From: JAGQOZ01 sp041399205
GTDB lineage: Bacteria > Planctomycetota > Planctomycetia > Pirellulales > Pirellulaceae
NCBI GenBank assembly: GCA_041399205.1
Contig: JAWKTK010000008.1
Location: 1 to 64,000 of the forward strand
Direction of reading: 5' to 3'
Length of the DNA stretch: 64,000 nucleotides
Every line of letters starts with the position of its first letter. Position 1 is the stretch's first letter. The notes beneath the pieces were generated by a model that was given only the letters and a program-made list of their open reading frames with translations, did no database searches and was not told the origin of the DNA. A program made the position numbers and the translations under genes. Shown here piece by piece: positions 39,853 to 50,111 of the stretch.

Positions 39853-40002
39853 GTGAAGCGACATTGGTACCAGTTCAACATTGCGTTCCTCCTTGTGCTG
39901 ACGTCCCTAATTGCTTTCGGTATCGTCAGTCCGGAACGGTATCGCGCCGCACGCTTCGGATGCCTGCGTATTGCATGCTCGCTGTTCTCGTTTATCGTTT
40001 GA
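39853..40002 (+). CDS. Short membrane protein of the planctomycete WYQF type
   Basis: GTG 39853 follows GGAG by eight bases and opens a 49-residue frame, KRHWYQFNIAFLLVLTSLIA, with one membrane segment directly after an aromatic WYQF motif. Planctomycete genomes carry many short proteins with this start. The C-terminal 25 residues may be out of frame. Confidence 0.45.
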   Translation: MKRHWYQFNIAFLLVLTSLIAFGIVSPERYRAARFGCLRIACSLFSFIV

Positions 40003-40224
40003 TGTCGCATACGGCCGTTAACTCGTACCGTCCGACCGTGGAGATGAACGTCCGACAAGTGGTCAGCAATAGCGCAAATCCACATCGCAGCTGCTTTCGG
40101 GTAAAATAACAAGGACGTCGCACGGCAAGTTCTCGACCATCACCTTCGGAGGGCTGCCTGACGTCGCCAGCGGAGCGTCGCGTTCGAGCACGTGCACAGG
40201 ACGCAATTGTCAGGCAATTGGGCT

Positions 40225-40731
40225 TCAGGTGTACATCCCAAAGTTCTTCCAAGGTGTCAAACCGAACTGATCACCAGGCGGAGCAAAGAAAGTGTTGTTG
40301 CGGATTCCATGTCCATGGCAATCCCCAACTTTCTTGAGTGAGCGCCCAGCGACGATCATGCATTTGTCGCAGTTCCGCGCGACTTTCGTTGCGTGTTCTG
40401 GAATCGAACCCTTCGAAAAAGCTCGCGAAACGACTCCCGCGTTGGCGGGGCCCGGGATGGTCTCTGAAAATCCACCAACCGCACAACAGTCGGTCGCGAT
40501 CCGACTCCTCGAACCTCCAAATAGAAAAACAGCCGACTCGGGTGTGCCCCCAGATACACCAAGCTTGGCGTAACCCCACAAGTCCGGTGCAGGCGACCGC
40601 AACACCCACATCACGACAACGCACAATACACCGGCCAAAGTTACGAGGCCGAAAAGTTTGTTTGATCGAAATTCGCATGTCCGAGCCTTTAAACTTCCGA
40701 TGAGCACAAATGCTCCCTGCATCAAGTGCAA
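40225..40731 (-). CDS. Hypothetical protein with one N-terminal membrane segment
   Basis: A 168-residue frame with a hydrophobic segment LFGLVTLAGVLCVVVMWVL near residue 27-45 and a Gly/Ser/Pro-rich exterior containing several Cys (NCDKCMIVAG). No family recognised. The late part (ATPPGDQFGL-like) is plausible for an exported protein. No good ribosome site is visible at the first ATG; a later start is possible. Confidence 0.4.
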   Translation of the reverse strand: MHLMQGAFVLIGSLKARTCEFRSNKLFGLVTLAGVLCVVVMWVLRSPAPDLWGYAKLGVSGGTPESAVFLFGGSRSRIATDCCAVGGFSETIPGPANAGVVSRAFSKGSIPEHATKVARNCDKCMIVAGRSLKKVGDCHGHGIRNNTFFAPPGDQFGLTPWKNFGMYT

Positions 40732-40861
40732 AGGTGACAGTCAGTTTCTATCTAAGGCATCGCTAATCTCTTCGCGATAGAGCGCCACGGCCACGCGGTT
40801 TAGTCGGTGCGTCAGCTCGTCGAGGTCCTCGTAATTCTGGTCAATTGGCCAAGGCAAATTG

Positions 40862-41433
40862 CTAGTCTTCAGCGAGACGCTCAATGCGGTTCACGAACGC
40901 TTGGCGTTCAGCTCTTCCACTATGGTAACTGACTTTTCCGAACCGATCGATGATGACAATCGTCGGATAGCCCACAACGCCGAACGCATTGGCTGACATG
41001 CTGTCAGCCAACGACGTTCCATCGTCGATCGCCGAGGGAATCGTCCAGTTGTGTTTGGAGAGTTGGGACTTGACTTCCTCGTCGCTCGTGCCCGCCGAGT
41101 GAATCCCGAGGAACACTACGTTCTCACCTTCGTATTGATTCTGCAATTCCTTGATTGCAGGTATCATTCGAATGCAAGGTCCACACCAAATTCCCCAAAA
41201 CTCGATCACAACGACACGGCCACGATAGTCCGCCAGTTTCCGGATCGACCGTCTGTCCATTCCTTGACTCGCCAGGTCGTACGCGGCGTCGTCCGATTGA
41301 GAACTCGCCGCATGTGGTGGTTCTTCAGAGGAGGCTTGTGTTCCCGGTGGCTCGTCTTCACCGCGCAGGAAACCGGCAACAACGCAACGAGAATCAGCAG
41401 GGCGGACGGTGCCGGACTGAACTTGATCGACAT
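40862..41433 (-). CDS. Thioredoxin-fold lipoprotein (TlpA/AhpC-like), one frameshift
   Basis: ATG 41433 begins a lipoprotein signal peptide (LLILVALLPVSC, lipobox Cys at about residue 23). After a frame change near 41230 the mature domain follows: LADYRGRVVVIEFWGIWCGP with the WCGPC redox motif, VVFLGIHSAG, and the cis-Pro region GYPTIVIID, ending RLAED. About 190 residues, typical of extracytoplasmic TlpA-like reductases. It looks like a chromosomal-type gene rather than plasmid cargo. Confidence 0.75.
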
Positions 41434-42379
41434 AAGGCCAATTCCAGAACAGGGCTCGAATAACGCGATCTTAATTATACTAGACTTTACCTGCCCTCAG
41501 GACAATGGGTTCCGCCAAAAGAATCGAGGCCTCTTTACCACACTCCGAATCCTTGCCGATTGTACTTAACGCCAACCCACTTGAAGGTGTTCCGCACCCC
41601 AAGAAGGGTGATCGCGTGTCGGCCAAAGCGGTCGCCAAAGTCGGGTCAGGACGATTACGGCGTCGTTCAAAGAGGTCATACTCGCTGGCTGCTTCTCCAG
41701 ACGCCGCGCTGATGTCACGATAATGCTTTCCGCGTTCTCGACATTCGTCATGGCCTCGGTTCTGCTGTGCGAACATCTGCGGCTCAGCTTGATGTCGATT
41801 GACATTCTATCGACTTGTTCTGCCAGCATTCCTGCTGATACGCTGGAGAATCCTTGCTTCAAACGTCTAGCGTCCAGCCTATGGGCTAACGCAACTGCGA
41901 ACGCGCTGGGCGGCACCAGCCAGCCGCCGAAGCGTCGATGCCCAAGGGCGATAAGGCCACCGCTTGGACTCGGAGGAATCTAACGAAGGCTCGATCGGTT
42001 TTTGAAAAGTCGTTCGCCGCAACCCGTGAAGCTGGGATGCGGTTTGTCAGCTTTCAAGCCAATGGGATGACATCCAGCCCAAGCCGGGCGAGTTCGCAAC
42101 CAGTGGCTCGACGTTGCCGACGCCTAGAACGACTGCGTCCAATGCGCACACCTTGGTTCAGTCTTTACGACGTACTATCCACTCGGCAATGGCTTTCGTG
42201 TGAAGCCACGAGCAGCCGTGCGGACAGACCTAGCGGCGTTGCTTGAAAACTACCCGATGAAGCCGCTCTACTTGTTGGAAGCGGGCTGTCCTTCCAGCCA
42301 CGCACGGGCGGCCGCGACCATTGGTCAAACGCAGGGTCGGTGTTGCTTGCCTGTTGCCGGCGGCGGCACACAGCTAAGT
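41434..42379. other. Decayed coding region, mostly uninterpretable
   Basis: Several overlapping frames of 70-116 codons occur on both strands, but none reads as a natural protein for its full length. Part is probably the 5' end of the PSD1-type relic that becomes recognisable at 42380. Confidence 0.3.
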
Positions 42380-42904
42380 GACGTGTTCGGTACCGTCGGC
42401 AAGGTGATTCTGGGAGTGCGGTTCCAGTGCTCCCATTGCCACGATCTTCCGTTCGAGTCAATCTTGCAGTGCGACTACTACGGCTTGGCAGCGTTCTTCC
42501 GCGCAGGAGCGATCGCTTCCTGCTGGCGTAGCCCGTTTCGGCGATTTCGTTCGAGATTCACAATCCGTCCTATCCTGACGATCCATTGCTTCAACTGTCA
42601 CGACGCAGAAGACCTGGATCGTCAATCGCAAATCGCATCTGAAAAGCATCTGTTCGGACACGGGATGGTGGAGACGGCGGACAACTTTAGTTTGACAGAA
42701 TTTGAAATACGAGTGGTCCTGGATCGGGTTCACAATCAGCTGCTGGACGAAGCTAGTCCGATCCCAGGCGAGGCGTCAGACGACCCGGGCGGGCCCGCAC
42801 TCAATGTCCAAAATCAAGTGTATATCCTGAGTCACGAACGAAAATCCGCTTATGGGCACTGGTCGAACCCCTATATCTATATGCAGACTGATCGCGGCGA
42901 CTGA
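42380..42904 (+). pseudogene. Relic of a DUF1549/cytochrome-c (PSD1-type) protein
   Basis: ILGVRFQCSHCHDLPFESIL with QCDYYGLAAFF (about 42407-42500) is the CxxCH haem-type/DUF1549 signature common in planctomycetes. TIRPILTIHCFNCHDAED (about 42560-42610) is a second cytochrome-c-like CxxCH. The surrounding frame does not resemble the rest of the family, so this is a decayed or chimeric remnant. It ends at 42904, before the IS element. Confidence 0.5.
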
Positions 42905-43049
42905 ATAGGAACCTGCGCGAAGTGCCTGTGCACGGCGGATTCGTCCGCGCGGTTCGACCTCGACCCCTGATTGCACGAAGTGCCCGACGTCCGCCGGACC
43001 GACGCACCGAACGGGCGCCAAGTGAAAACACCCCAGGTTCTCCAAAAAA

Positions 43050-44631
43050 CTGCACTTTAGGGGAACTCGCCGCCGCTTCGCGAGACTGATCTTGCAATAA
43101 AAAAGGCTCTTCGGGAACTTGGTTGTTAGCAACTACTAACCAAAAACCCGGAGAGCCAAGGATGGCTAAGCGTAAACATTCTTCGAAGCGTCCGCAACGG
43201 GTCCACAAGAAGCAAAAGAAGTCTCAGCACGACAAGCGTGAACGACTTCGGCGTCCGAATCCCCGTCGTCGAAAGACGAGAGCGGCGAAGATTCCGCTGA
43301 CTGGCGCCTTGCAGTCCGCGGTCGCCACGCTGTCGGCGGTGCTGGATCGGCGAATGGCCTTTCGCTTGACGATTATCATTTCCGGGATGCTGTTGGCCGA
43401 TGGCCGGCGAACCGCCAGCGCCTGGTTCGTCGCCGGTGGCGTGCGCGATGACTGGGATCGATTTTATGATTGCCTGGTTCGGATAGGCTGGAGCTCGTCG
43501 CGATTGGCGGTCGCCGTATTGTCGTTGGTCGTCAAGCAACTCGCGCCCGGCTTGGGGGAGCGCGTCATGATGGGGATCGATGACTCGCCGACCACGCGCT
43601 TCGGCAAGAAAGTCGAGGGCGCGGGGGTTCATCATAATCCAACGCCTGGGCCTGCCGACGGCAAATGGCTTTACGGCCACAATTGGGTCTGCTTGGCTTG
43701 GCTCGCTCGGCATCCCCTGTGGGGCGTCATCGCTCTTCCCTTGTGGTCGCTGATGTACGTGCGCGAAGTTGATGTTCCCAAGCTTGCCAAGAAGTATGGA
43801 AGCTGGGAGTTTCGCACGAAACATGAACTCGGCGTGTGCCAGATGCAATGGCTCACTCAAGTACTTAAACAGCTGCGTCTCGACGTGGCCGTGTGGCTTG
43901 TCGTCGACGGTGCGTACGCCGCGCGCCCGTTCTTGCTGCCGATCCTGCAGATGGGCGTGACGGTTGTCAGCCGCCTCCGCAAAGACGCCGGACTCTACGA
44001 TTTGCCTCCGCAAGGGGCGCATCACAATCGCATCTACGGCAAGCACAAGATCAGCTTGGTGAAACGCGCCGGACATCGTCAAGGCTGGAAATCCATCACG
44101 TACGATTGCCGCGGCGAGCACGTGACGCGGCAGTACAAAACATTTCTGGCCACTTCCAAGTTGATCAGCGGCCAAATCCGCGTCGTGCTGTTGCGCTACG
44201 AAGACGGGAGCTGGGCCCCCTACTTCTGTACGGACGTTTCGGCCAGCGTCGAAGACATCTTGGTCGCGGTCGGCGCGAGGTGGGGCATTGAAGAGCATTT
44301 CGCCAGTGTCAAAGAAATCTGGGGTGCCGGACAACAACAGGTTCGCAACGTGATGTCCAACATCGGCTGTTGGAACTTAAACGGCTGGCTGTATACCCTC
44401 GTCGAAATCTGCAGTTGGGATCAAGCCAAGTCCGATCTCGTCGACCGCAGTGACCGCTCGTGGGACAACGCCGAACGCCGGCCATCGCACGCCGATCGAC
44501 GACGCAAAATTGCCCGTGAAATGCTGCGAAAACCCATTCTCGCCGCTCTACCTGCCGCCCTTAACAGGACCAAATTCAAATCTCTCCTGGACCATGTGAT
44601 TCAACTCGCTGCGTGAGGCCCTAAAGTGCAG
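43050..44631 (+). mobile_element. Insertion sequence with terminal inverted repeats
   Basis: Perfect 13-bp terminal inverted repeats CTGCACTTTAGGG (43050-43062) and CCCTAAAGTGCAG (44619-44631) bound a 1582-bp element containing one transposase gene. CAAAAAA flanks both ends (43043-43049 and 44632-44638) and looks like a 7-base target duplication. The intact gene and perfect ends suggest recent insertion. The DDE transposase resembles the IS701/IS4 group; the exact family would need a search. Confidence 0.8.
43162..44616 (+). CDS. DDE transposase (IS701/IS4-like)
   Basis: A 484-residue protein starting at ATG 43162 behind GGAGAGCCAAGG. A very basic N-terminus (about 45 residues) is followed by a DDE fold: MMGIDDSPTTRFG (first Asp), VWLVVDGAYAARPFL (second Asp), and WGIEEHFASVKEIWG (catalytic Glu within the YREXXF-like helix). 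The C-terminal region is basic. Intact. It lies between the 13-bp repeats of the IS. Confidence 0.85.
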   Translation: MAKRKHSSKRPQRVHKKQKKSQHDKRERLRRPNPRRRKTRAAKIPLTGALQSAVATLSAVLDRRMAFRLTIIISGMLLADGRRTASAWFVAGGVRDDWDRFYDCLVRIGWSSSRLAVAVLSLVVKQLAPGLGERVMMGIDDSPTTRFGKKVEGAGVHHNPTPGPADGKWLYGHNWVCLAWLARHPLWGVIALPLWSLMYVREVDVPKLAKKYGSWEFRTKHELGVCQMQWLTQVLKQLRLDVAVWLVVDGAYAARPFLLPILQMGVTVVSRLRKDAGLYDLPPQGAHHNRIYGKHKISLVKRAGHRQGWKSITYDCRGEHVTRQYKTFLATSKLISGQIRVVLLRYEDGSWAPYFCTDVSASVEDILVAVGARWGIEEHFASVKEIWGAGQQQVRNVMSNIGCWNLNGWLYTLVEICSWDQAKSDLVDRSDRSWDNAERRPSHADRRRKIAREMLRKPILAALPAALNRTKFKSLLDHVIQLAA

Positions 44632-44639
44632 CAAAAAAC

Positions 44640-45106
44640 TCAGCAGGCGGTCAAGGTGACTGAACGTACCTTGCACTCTTGAATTGATAGCGCCAGTTGG
44701 GAACGCAACCAAAGCCACGGGCTCACGGTGACCAGGAAGGGCGCCACACCCGCCATCAAGAGCCTGCCGGTTCGTGCCTAAGGACGACAACTCATGAGGC
44801 AAATACGGCTTCTTGCTGGCACACCGGTCAAACCGTCATGGTCCAGTTGGAGATCCGTCCGAAACTGCGTCGGCTTCATCGTCCGACGCACTGAAGAATG
44901 CTGGGACGTGTCCTTACGCACGAAGTCGGGATTGCGTCGGTTTTGACAGGCACAGAGGGCCGTGCAATTCCAACGTCTCAATCGGGCAGACAGCTAATAT
45001 CAGAGTTGTTTGTTCTTACCTGGAGGTTTTCACGGTGGCCGTCCGTCGCCGTCACGATACGGGCGCTGTTGGCATTCAAGCGGCTCAATAGCTCAACGGT
45101 TATGTC
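44640..45106. other. About 470 bases without a supported gene
   Basis: This stretch lies between the IS and the end of the large minus-strand operon. Only short frames of unlikely composition are present. Confidence 0.35.
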
Positions 45107-45133
45107 AAACTGTTCGACAGAATCGAACAGTTT
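45107..45133 (-). terminator. Terminator of the VWA/tubulin-like operon
   Basis: AAACTGTTCGA-CAGAA-TCGAACAGTTT is a perfect 11-bp stem with a 5-base loop, 36 bases beyond the stop of the VWA gene. Symmetric arms with A and T ends suit a bidirectional factor-independent terminator. Confidence 0.6.
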
Positions 45134-45168
45134 GTTGCTGCATCTTGCTGATTCTTGGGGTTGGGCAC

Positions 45169-47016
45169 CTATCGCGATATCAGCCGAATCACGGAATTCC
45201 CGCGGCCGATAGTTAGTTCAACGGGGCCGTGCGTCGTGGTTTTGCAGATCAGCCGTAGTGGCCTTTGCCGGATTTCGGCAGCGGCCTGCACAAATTGCGG
45301 CACCAGTTGGGCGGCTTGAGTTGCTTCAAGATAGCGTCCACCAGTTGAGTTCGCGATGCGCTGCAGATTCGCGGCATCGAATTGGTTACCGCCACGAAGG
45401 CCGATCACGTGAACGGTGATGCCATTCGTCGCGCAATAGTCGAGCACTTTCGCTGGGTCGGACTTTCTCGAATCGACTCCATCCGACAACAGTACAACCG
45501 TTGGTCGATGGGCGCCTTCCGGAAAACGTCGCGCGGCGTAATCGAGGCCAGCGACTAGCAGCGTTCCTCCACCGACCGGTAACGAATCCAGTTGAGTGGC
45601 TAATTGGTCCGGATCGGCGTGCCAAGTCTTATTTGAGAGATTCCAGACTTTGTCAGAGAAAGCGACAAGCTGGAATTCGGCATCAACGGAGCGGAATAGC
45701 TCCAAGGCACCGCGTCTGGCGTGTTTTTGCGGTTCACCCTTGGTGGACGCGGAGTAGTCAAGACAGAGCACGGTATATAGCGGCTCGTTACGATCCGGCG
45801 CGACGCCGATACTTTCGACTTGCGCCGGTTTTCCGGCGACGCTGACGACGGGAATGTCCTTAGCGTCCAGCATGATCGGAACGCCATCGGCGCCACGGAC
45901 CACGAAATCGACCAGCACAAATGGATCGCGGTCTTCGACGCCAAGCAGTCTTGCCGTCGTTCCGGCCGGAAGTACGCGAGGCATCATGCTGAGACGAATT
46001 GTTCGGATCTCATTTTGAATGCCGTCGGTTTCAAGTTCATGGCGATTGGCGAAATCGGCAGCCAATTCAAGGAGGTTGAGCCGAACAGTGAGATCCTCGG
46101 TTTCAGCTGCTTGAGTGAGCATCCGTTTAAGTTCGGCTTTCGCGTTAGATTGCTGTGCTTCAGCCTGTTGTGCATTGGCCAGCAACGCCGTGGCGTGAGA
46201 CGGATCGAGTGCGTAGTCTTCGGCCACTTGAACAGCGTGACTGAATAGTTGCATCTTCTTCTGCAAAGATTCCGCGGCCTCGCCAGCATTGATGCAGGCG
46301 TCAATGAGCAATTCGGCAAACGGATGCCGCCACGGCTGAGGGGCTTTGATAGCGACGTCCAGTTCGGCAATTAGGTCATGCCATTGGTGATTGTCACGCA
46401 TGGCGTCTAGCCTCGCGACATAAACGGCATCACGTTTCGCCTGTTCGAGCAGGGATTGCACGGCGGAAGAGTCTTGGCCCGTTAAACGCATCGCCTGTTC
46501 GGCAAGCTCAAAGAAGCGAACCTGTTCAATAGGTGTGGATGCCTGAATGCCTGCCTTTTGATACAGCTCGGGCAGTTGGGCATTGAGCGTTGCTTTCCAC
46601 TGCGGGCTGATCGGCTTCGTCAGTCGATCGCGAACAAGTTCGACGGCATCGCCAAAGTCCCCCGCTTCTTCGTATGCTTGGGTGCGCGCGGCAATTGCTG
46701 GGCGATCACGGTCATGGAAGTACGGATTTACTCCTGGAAGCCCGTCCGCAATGGCCAACGCGGCCCGTACCATTCCGATTGTGACCACGCCGAGCAAGAC
46801 TGCTCCAAGGACGGAGCGGACTAGTGATTCTTGCAAGCGAGTTCTTCGTCGCGTCGTTCGTAAATGACGCTTGAGCGCCCACAACAGATACGCCGTGGCG
46901 AAGACGCCAATCGCCACGCCGCCCACGACCGCGTGATAGTTGGTGGTCCAACCCAACAGGAACAGCGACGTGGCCACGAAACTGGACCAAACGGCGAAAC
47001 AAGTAATCAATCTCAT
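45169..47016 (-). CDS. Membrane-anchored VWA-domain protein
   Basis: A 615-residue protein with membrane segments at about residues 8-26, 28-46 and 67-88, a helical, TPR-like middle (residues 110-330) and a C-terminal von Willebrand A domain. The MIDAS is complete: DYSAS at 420-424, GGGTLL (conserved Thr) at about 478, and VLLSDGVDS at about 505. The VWA therefore faces one side of the membrane and should bind a metal-dependent partner. The start at ATG 47016 has AAGGAGCCGAATC upstream and overlaps the end of the tubulin-like gene by four bases, so the two are coupled. Intact. Confidence 0.8.
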   Translation of the reverse strand: MRLITCFAVWSSFVATSLFLLGWTTNYHAVVGGVAIGVFATAYLLWALKRHLRTTRRRTRLQESLVRSVLGAVLLGVVTIGMVRAALAIADGLPGVNPYFHDRDRPAIAARTQAYEEAGDFGDAVELVRDRLTKPISPQWKATLNAQLPELYQKAGIQASTPIEQVRFFELAEQAMRLTGQDSSAVQSLLEQAKRDAVYVARLDAMRDNHQWHDLIAELDVAIKAPQPWRHPFAELLIDACINAGEAAESLQKKMQLFSHAVQVAEDYALDPSHATALLANAQQAEAQQSNAKAELKRMLTQAAETEDLTVRLNLLELAADFANRHELETDGIQNEIRTIRLSMMPRVLPAGTTARLLGVEDRDPFVLVDFVVRGADGVPIMLDAKDIPVVSVAGKPAQVESIGVAPDRNEPLYTVLCLDYSASTKGEPQKHARRGALELFRSVDAEFQLVAFSDKVWNLSNKTWHADPDQLATQLDSLPVGGGTLLVAGLDYAARRFPEGAHRPTVVLLSDGVDSRKSDPAKVLDYCATNGITVHVIGLRGGNQFDAANLQRIANSTGGRYLEATQAAQLVPQFVQAAAEIRQRPLRLICKTTTHGPVELTIGRGNSVIRLISR

Positions 47017-49162
47017 GATTCGGCTCCTTCTTTCCAATTGACAAAGTGAAGTGCTGGATTTTGTTTTGCTTCTTCGAGATACGGAGTGAAATACGAAGTA
47101 AAAATTCGTTCGTGATCCATCGGCTTCACGATCTGTAGGTCGCAGACGCAAGCCAGCTTGGCAGAATCGACGCAGCCGACTTTGACTGTGGCGTCGACTT
47201 TGGAGACCTCCGTCTCCATTCGGTCAACATCCGTGGGATGCATGGGCGGAAGCAGTATCAATCGGAGGGCATCGCTCTGTGGCGACTTGTGGCCACCCCA
47301 CGGCGGACATTGGACTGGCGGTGTTTGCTTCACAAGACAGCTGGCGATCAATTCGTGCGAAGCATCAGGGGCGAGTCCGGCGATGGTGGCCAGACCGGCG
47401 CGAGTGACCGTGCGGACGGCCTTCGCCAGAAAAGTCTGAACGTCCTCGAGCGATGGAGTTCCCAGCGTTGTTTCGACCAACAGGCTTGGCAGCACGGTGT
47501 CCACCGGCAAGACTTCCACCAAATCGAATTTGTGGCGACTCACTGCGGCATTCTTGAGCACCGCAAGTACACGGTCTAAACGTTGGTACTGTTCATCAAT
47601 GTCGTTGAGCACCATTTGGTACGACATGTTCAGAAAGTGTCTGCGAATCGCGATGTCGTCGTACTGAACGGCAATGCCATCGTAGGCGTGCTTTGCACGT
47701 ATGAATCGGTTCAGACGTGTTTGGATTCCGATCAGAGCGGCAAAGTTCGCCCGAAGTCGGCCCTGTGGGAAAAGGCCATGAATGGCTTTGTTTAGTTCGC
47801 TTTTCGCACGATCGTAGTGCGGTTCAAGCTCGGCGAGCTGTACATCAAGCGTGGCAAGTACCGACTCGTGAAAAAGGGCTATCGAAATAGCGTTCCGAAG
47901 CATTTCAACAAACTCGCTTGTCGTTGTAGGGCTGGGATCGTACCAGCCAGATTTCAATTGCCGCGAACCAGCAATCGTTGCCGTGATGTTCTTCGGCTGA
48001 CGCGGAATATCGATGTCAAAGCATCGCTCAGTGAAATCAGCAGGTTGTTGATCTGGCGAGTCTTCAAATTGCGTCGCCAGGTCTTCGGCGGAATACCTGG
48101 CCGAGACGGCATAGGGCAATTGGACGGTCAAGTCACGAATGAGATCTTGGCCGCCTGACGTAGCACGGACTTGCTTGACCTTTTCGATGAACGCAATCGC
48201 GACCTCGGAGGCAATTGCGGACGTTTCCAAAACATGCCAATACGACGAATTGACAATCGTGACGGCACCCCACCGGCTCGCTAGGACAGCGTTGGGCGTA
48301 ATGCGGTCGATTTCCGTGCGGAATGCCTTGCTAAGGACTGCCTGAAGCCAGAGAGCGGAACACTGATCGCGAACTCGCTTGTTCCGACCGGCAATTGGAG
48401 CGGGCTCGCCGACGATCAGTTCACGAGTCTCTCGCGCGTGGTCCGACTTTCCCCTCACCCACTCCAAGTCTTCGGCCAAACACGCAGCAGCGTTTCTGTC
48501 GAGGCTTTGGCGTAGTACGGGGGGAAGTCCTTGGTAACTAATCGGACCAGCTCGATGGCGAACGATATTGACCGTGCCAGGAATGAGATCGACAAAGTGC
48601 GCCGAACATGTGCGTTCGATGATTGGCGCCGTGGTCGAGCCCATCGCACCACAGAGGCTCGAGAAGCTATTCAGCTGGATAGCTTTGAGGAACCCTTTGG
48701 ATCGTACGAACCGGTCTGAGTGGCATGACTCCGCACATGCAGAAAATGCCGCTTCGTTGACGCGTGCCAAGATATTGCCGACACCGCGAATTTGGCCGCC
48801 GCCGTTGCGAAGCGACATGCCGCTATGCTCCGTCGTATATTCCTTGAGCGGAATCGGGAAGTCTGTGTGACGCTTGAGCGTCTCAATCGTTTCATAGTCT
48901 CCCATGGGGACAAGCTGGGCGTTGTCGAGCGCGGGAATCTGGTCAATTTCGTTAGCGACGTCGGCAATGATCAGCGGTGCAACATCGCTGGCATCAATTG
49001 CCAGAGCCGCTTTGGCAAATTGCCCTCCGGCAATAATGTTCACCGCAGGCGCCGAGGATTCGGTCTCCACAGTGCGCCGCATCTTGAATCGCGGTGCGCG
49101 AGAATTCGAGTTGGATTGTCGTTCGTTTCCGTTACCGTTTGTTGTATGAAGTTGATGAGACA
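47013..49162 (-). CDS. Large tubulin/FtsZ-like (Tubulin_2-type) protein
   Basis: A 716-residue protein starting at ATG 49162 behind AAAGGAACGAC. A low-complexity start is followed by VNIIAGGQFAKAAL at residues 41-54 (N-terminal nucleotide loop position), LIIADVAN, GGGQIRGVGNILARVNEA at 121-138, and SLCGAMGSTTAPII at 169-182, which aligns with the tubulin/FtsZ signature loop GGGTGSGxAPxI in degenerate form. The C-terminal half is helical with no recognised motif. Bacterial tubulin-like proteins of this kind are found beside VWA proteins, which is exactly the neighbour here. A cytoskeletal or scaffold role is inferred. Confidence 0.55.
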
Positions 49163-49331
49163 TGTCGTTCCTTTCGGAAAGATTGGCATTCGAAGCATTG
49201 CCAGTGCTCGGTGGATTCGGGGCGAAGTGGCATGGCCTCTGAACGCGGTGGAGCAAAAGGCTCGAGGTGCACAATGCACCTCGAGCGACAAATTGGTCAT
49301 GCCTTCCGTGGCATCCATACCGACGCAGCCC

Positions 49332-49595
49332 TTAGTGAGCTGTTATCCGTCGGTTTGGAGCTAGTGCCGCAATCACGGGGTCATCGAGACCTTCGAGAAG
49401 CACATCGTGTGTGTTCTCGAGTAGGGCTGCCAACGAACAGCAGTAGCCAAGGGCCTCAACGTGCTCCGCGGTCAGTTTGTCGCAAGACGCTGCCGAAAGA
49501 TAACCAGCGATTTGGTGATCCAAATCGAGGCGAATTGCTTCCAGCATGTGTCCAACAAGTTTGAACCGAAGCAATGGATTGTTGCGTTTATCCAT
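49332..49595 (-). CDS. Small helical hypothetical protein
   Basis: An 87-residue protein from ATG 49595 behind GGAGAAAAACC. Helical and slightly acidic (MLEAIRLDLDHQIAGYLSAA, LTAEHVEALGYCCSLAALLE). No family recognised. It lies between the membrane-anchored small gene and the tubulin-like gene on the same strand, so it is probably part of their operon. Confidence 0.6.
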   Translation of the reverse strand: MDKRNNPLLRFKLVGHMLEAIRLDLDHQIAGYLSAASCDKLTAEHVEALGYCCSLAALLENTHDVLLEGLDDPVIAALAPNRRITAH

Positions 49596-49682
49596 GGTTT
49601 TTCTCCGAGTGGGACCGAGCCCGAAAGATTTGCTTGCAGCAAGTCTTTCGTGTTAGGCTCGATCCGGTTTGTCTTTAGGGGC

Positions 49683-50111
49683 TTAGTGCTCGCGATGAGA
49701 AGCAATGCCGTTTGGCATGGCTTCCTTGGACCCCGCGAGTGTTAAGTCCCTATTTTTTTGTCGTCGACTTGGTTTGGACTGCGATGAACGCAGATTGGAC
49801 CTTGTCGATGACGATTTCTGTTGTTGGTGTGGTTCACCAACCAAACGTCTCTCCGCTTGTCGGTAGAGAGCCCAGTGCCGCTTGCCGGCCGCCTGCAGCT
49901 TGTTAGCTAGCCTGAAATGGGCTTCAGCGGCCCGCTTGTGTTTCCTGGACTTTCTCCACAATGCGAATCTCAACAGTGCTTCTAGCATCAGTCGTGTCTC
50001 CGTGAGTCGCGCTTCATGCCAAGCAGGGATGGATGGCGCGCGAGTTTTACGTTCTCCCCGCTTCCGGCCGTATGCCGAAACCGTGAAAAACCCCAAGAAG
50101 ACGATGTACAT
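49683..50111 (-). CDS. Small single-pass membrane protein with basic domain
   Basis: A 142-residue protein from ATG 50111, eight bases after GGAG. A short hydrophobic N-terminus (MYIVFLGFFTVSAY) is followed by a highly basic helical domain (RFALWRKSRKHKRAAEAHFR) and a Ser/Arg-rich tail. It resembles small components of plasmid transfer or membrane-anchoring operons, but no family is recognised. Confidence 0.55.
   Translation of the reverse strand: MYIVFLGFFTVSAYGRKRGERKTRAPSIPAWHEARLTETRLMLEALLRFALWRKSRKHKRAAEAHFRLANKLQAAGKRHWALYRQAERRLVGEPHQQQKSSSTRSNLRSSQSKPSRRQKNRDLTLAGSKEAMPNGIASHREH

Noticed and set aside
39516..40112. 198-codon minus-strand frame
   Set aside because: Composition is rich in Arg/Ser/Pro as expected for a shadow; a plus-strand WYQF membrane protein lies opposite.
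43126..44337. 403-codon frame on the minus strand opposite the transposase
   Set aside because: It is the antisense shadow of a well-supported DDE transposase in GC-rich DNA, and its translation is unlike a natural protein.
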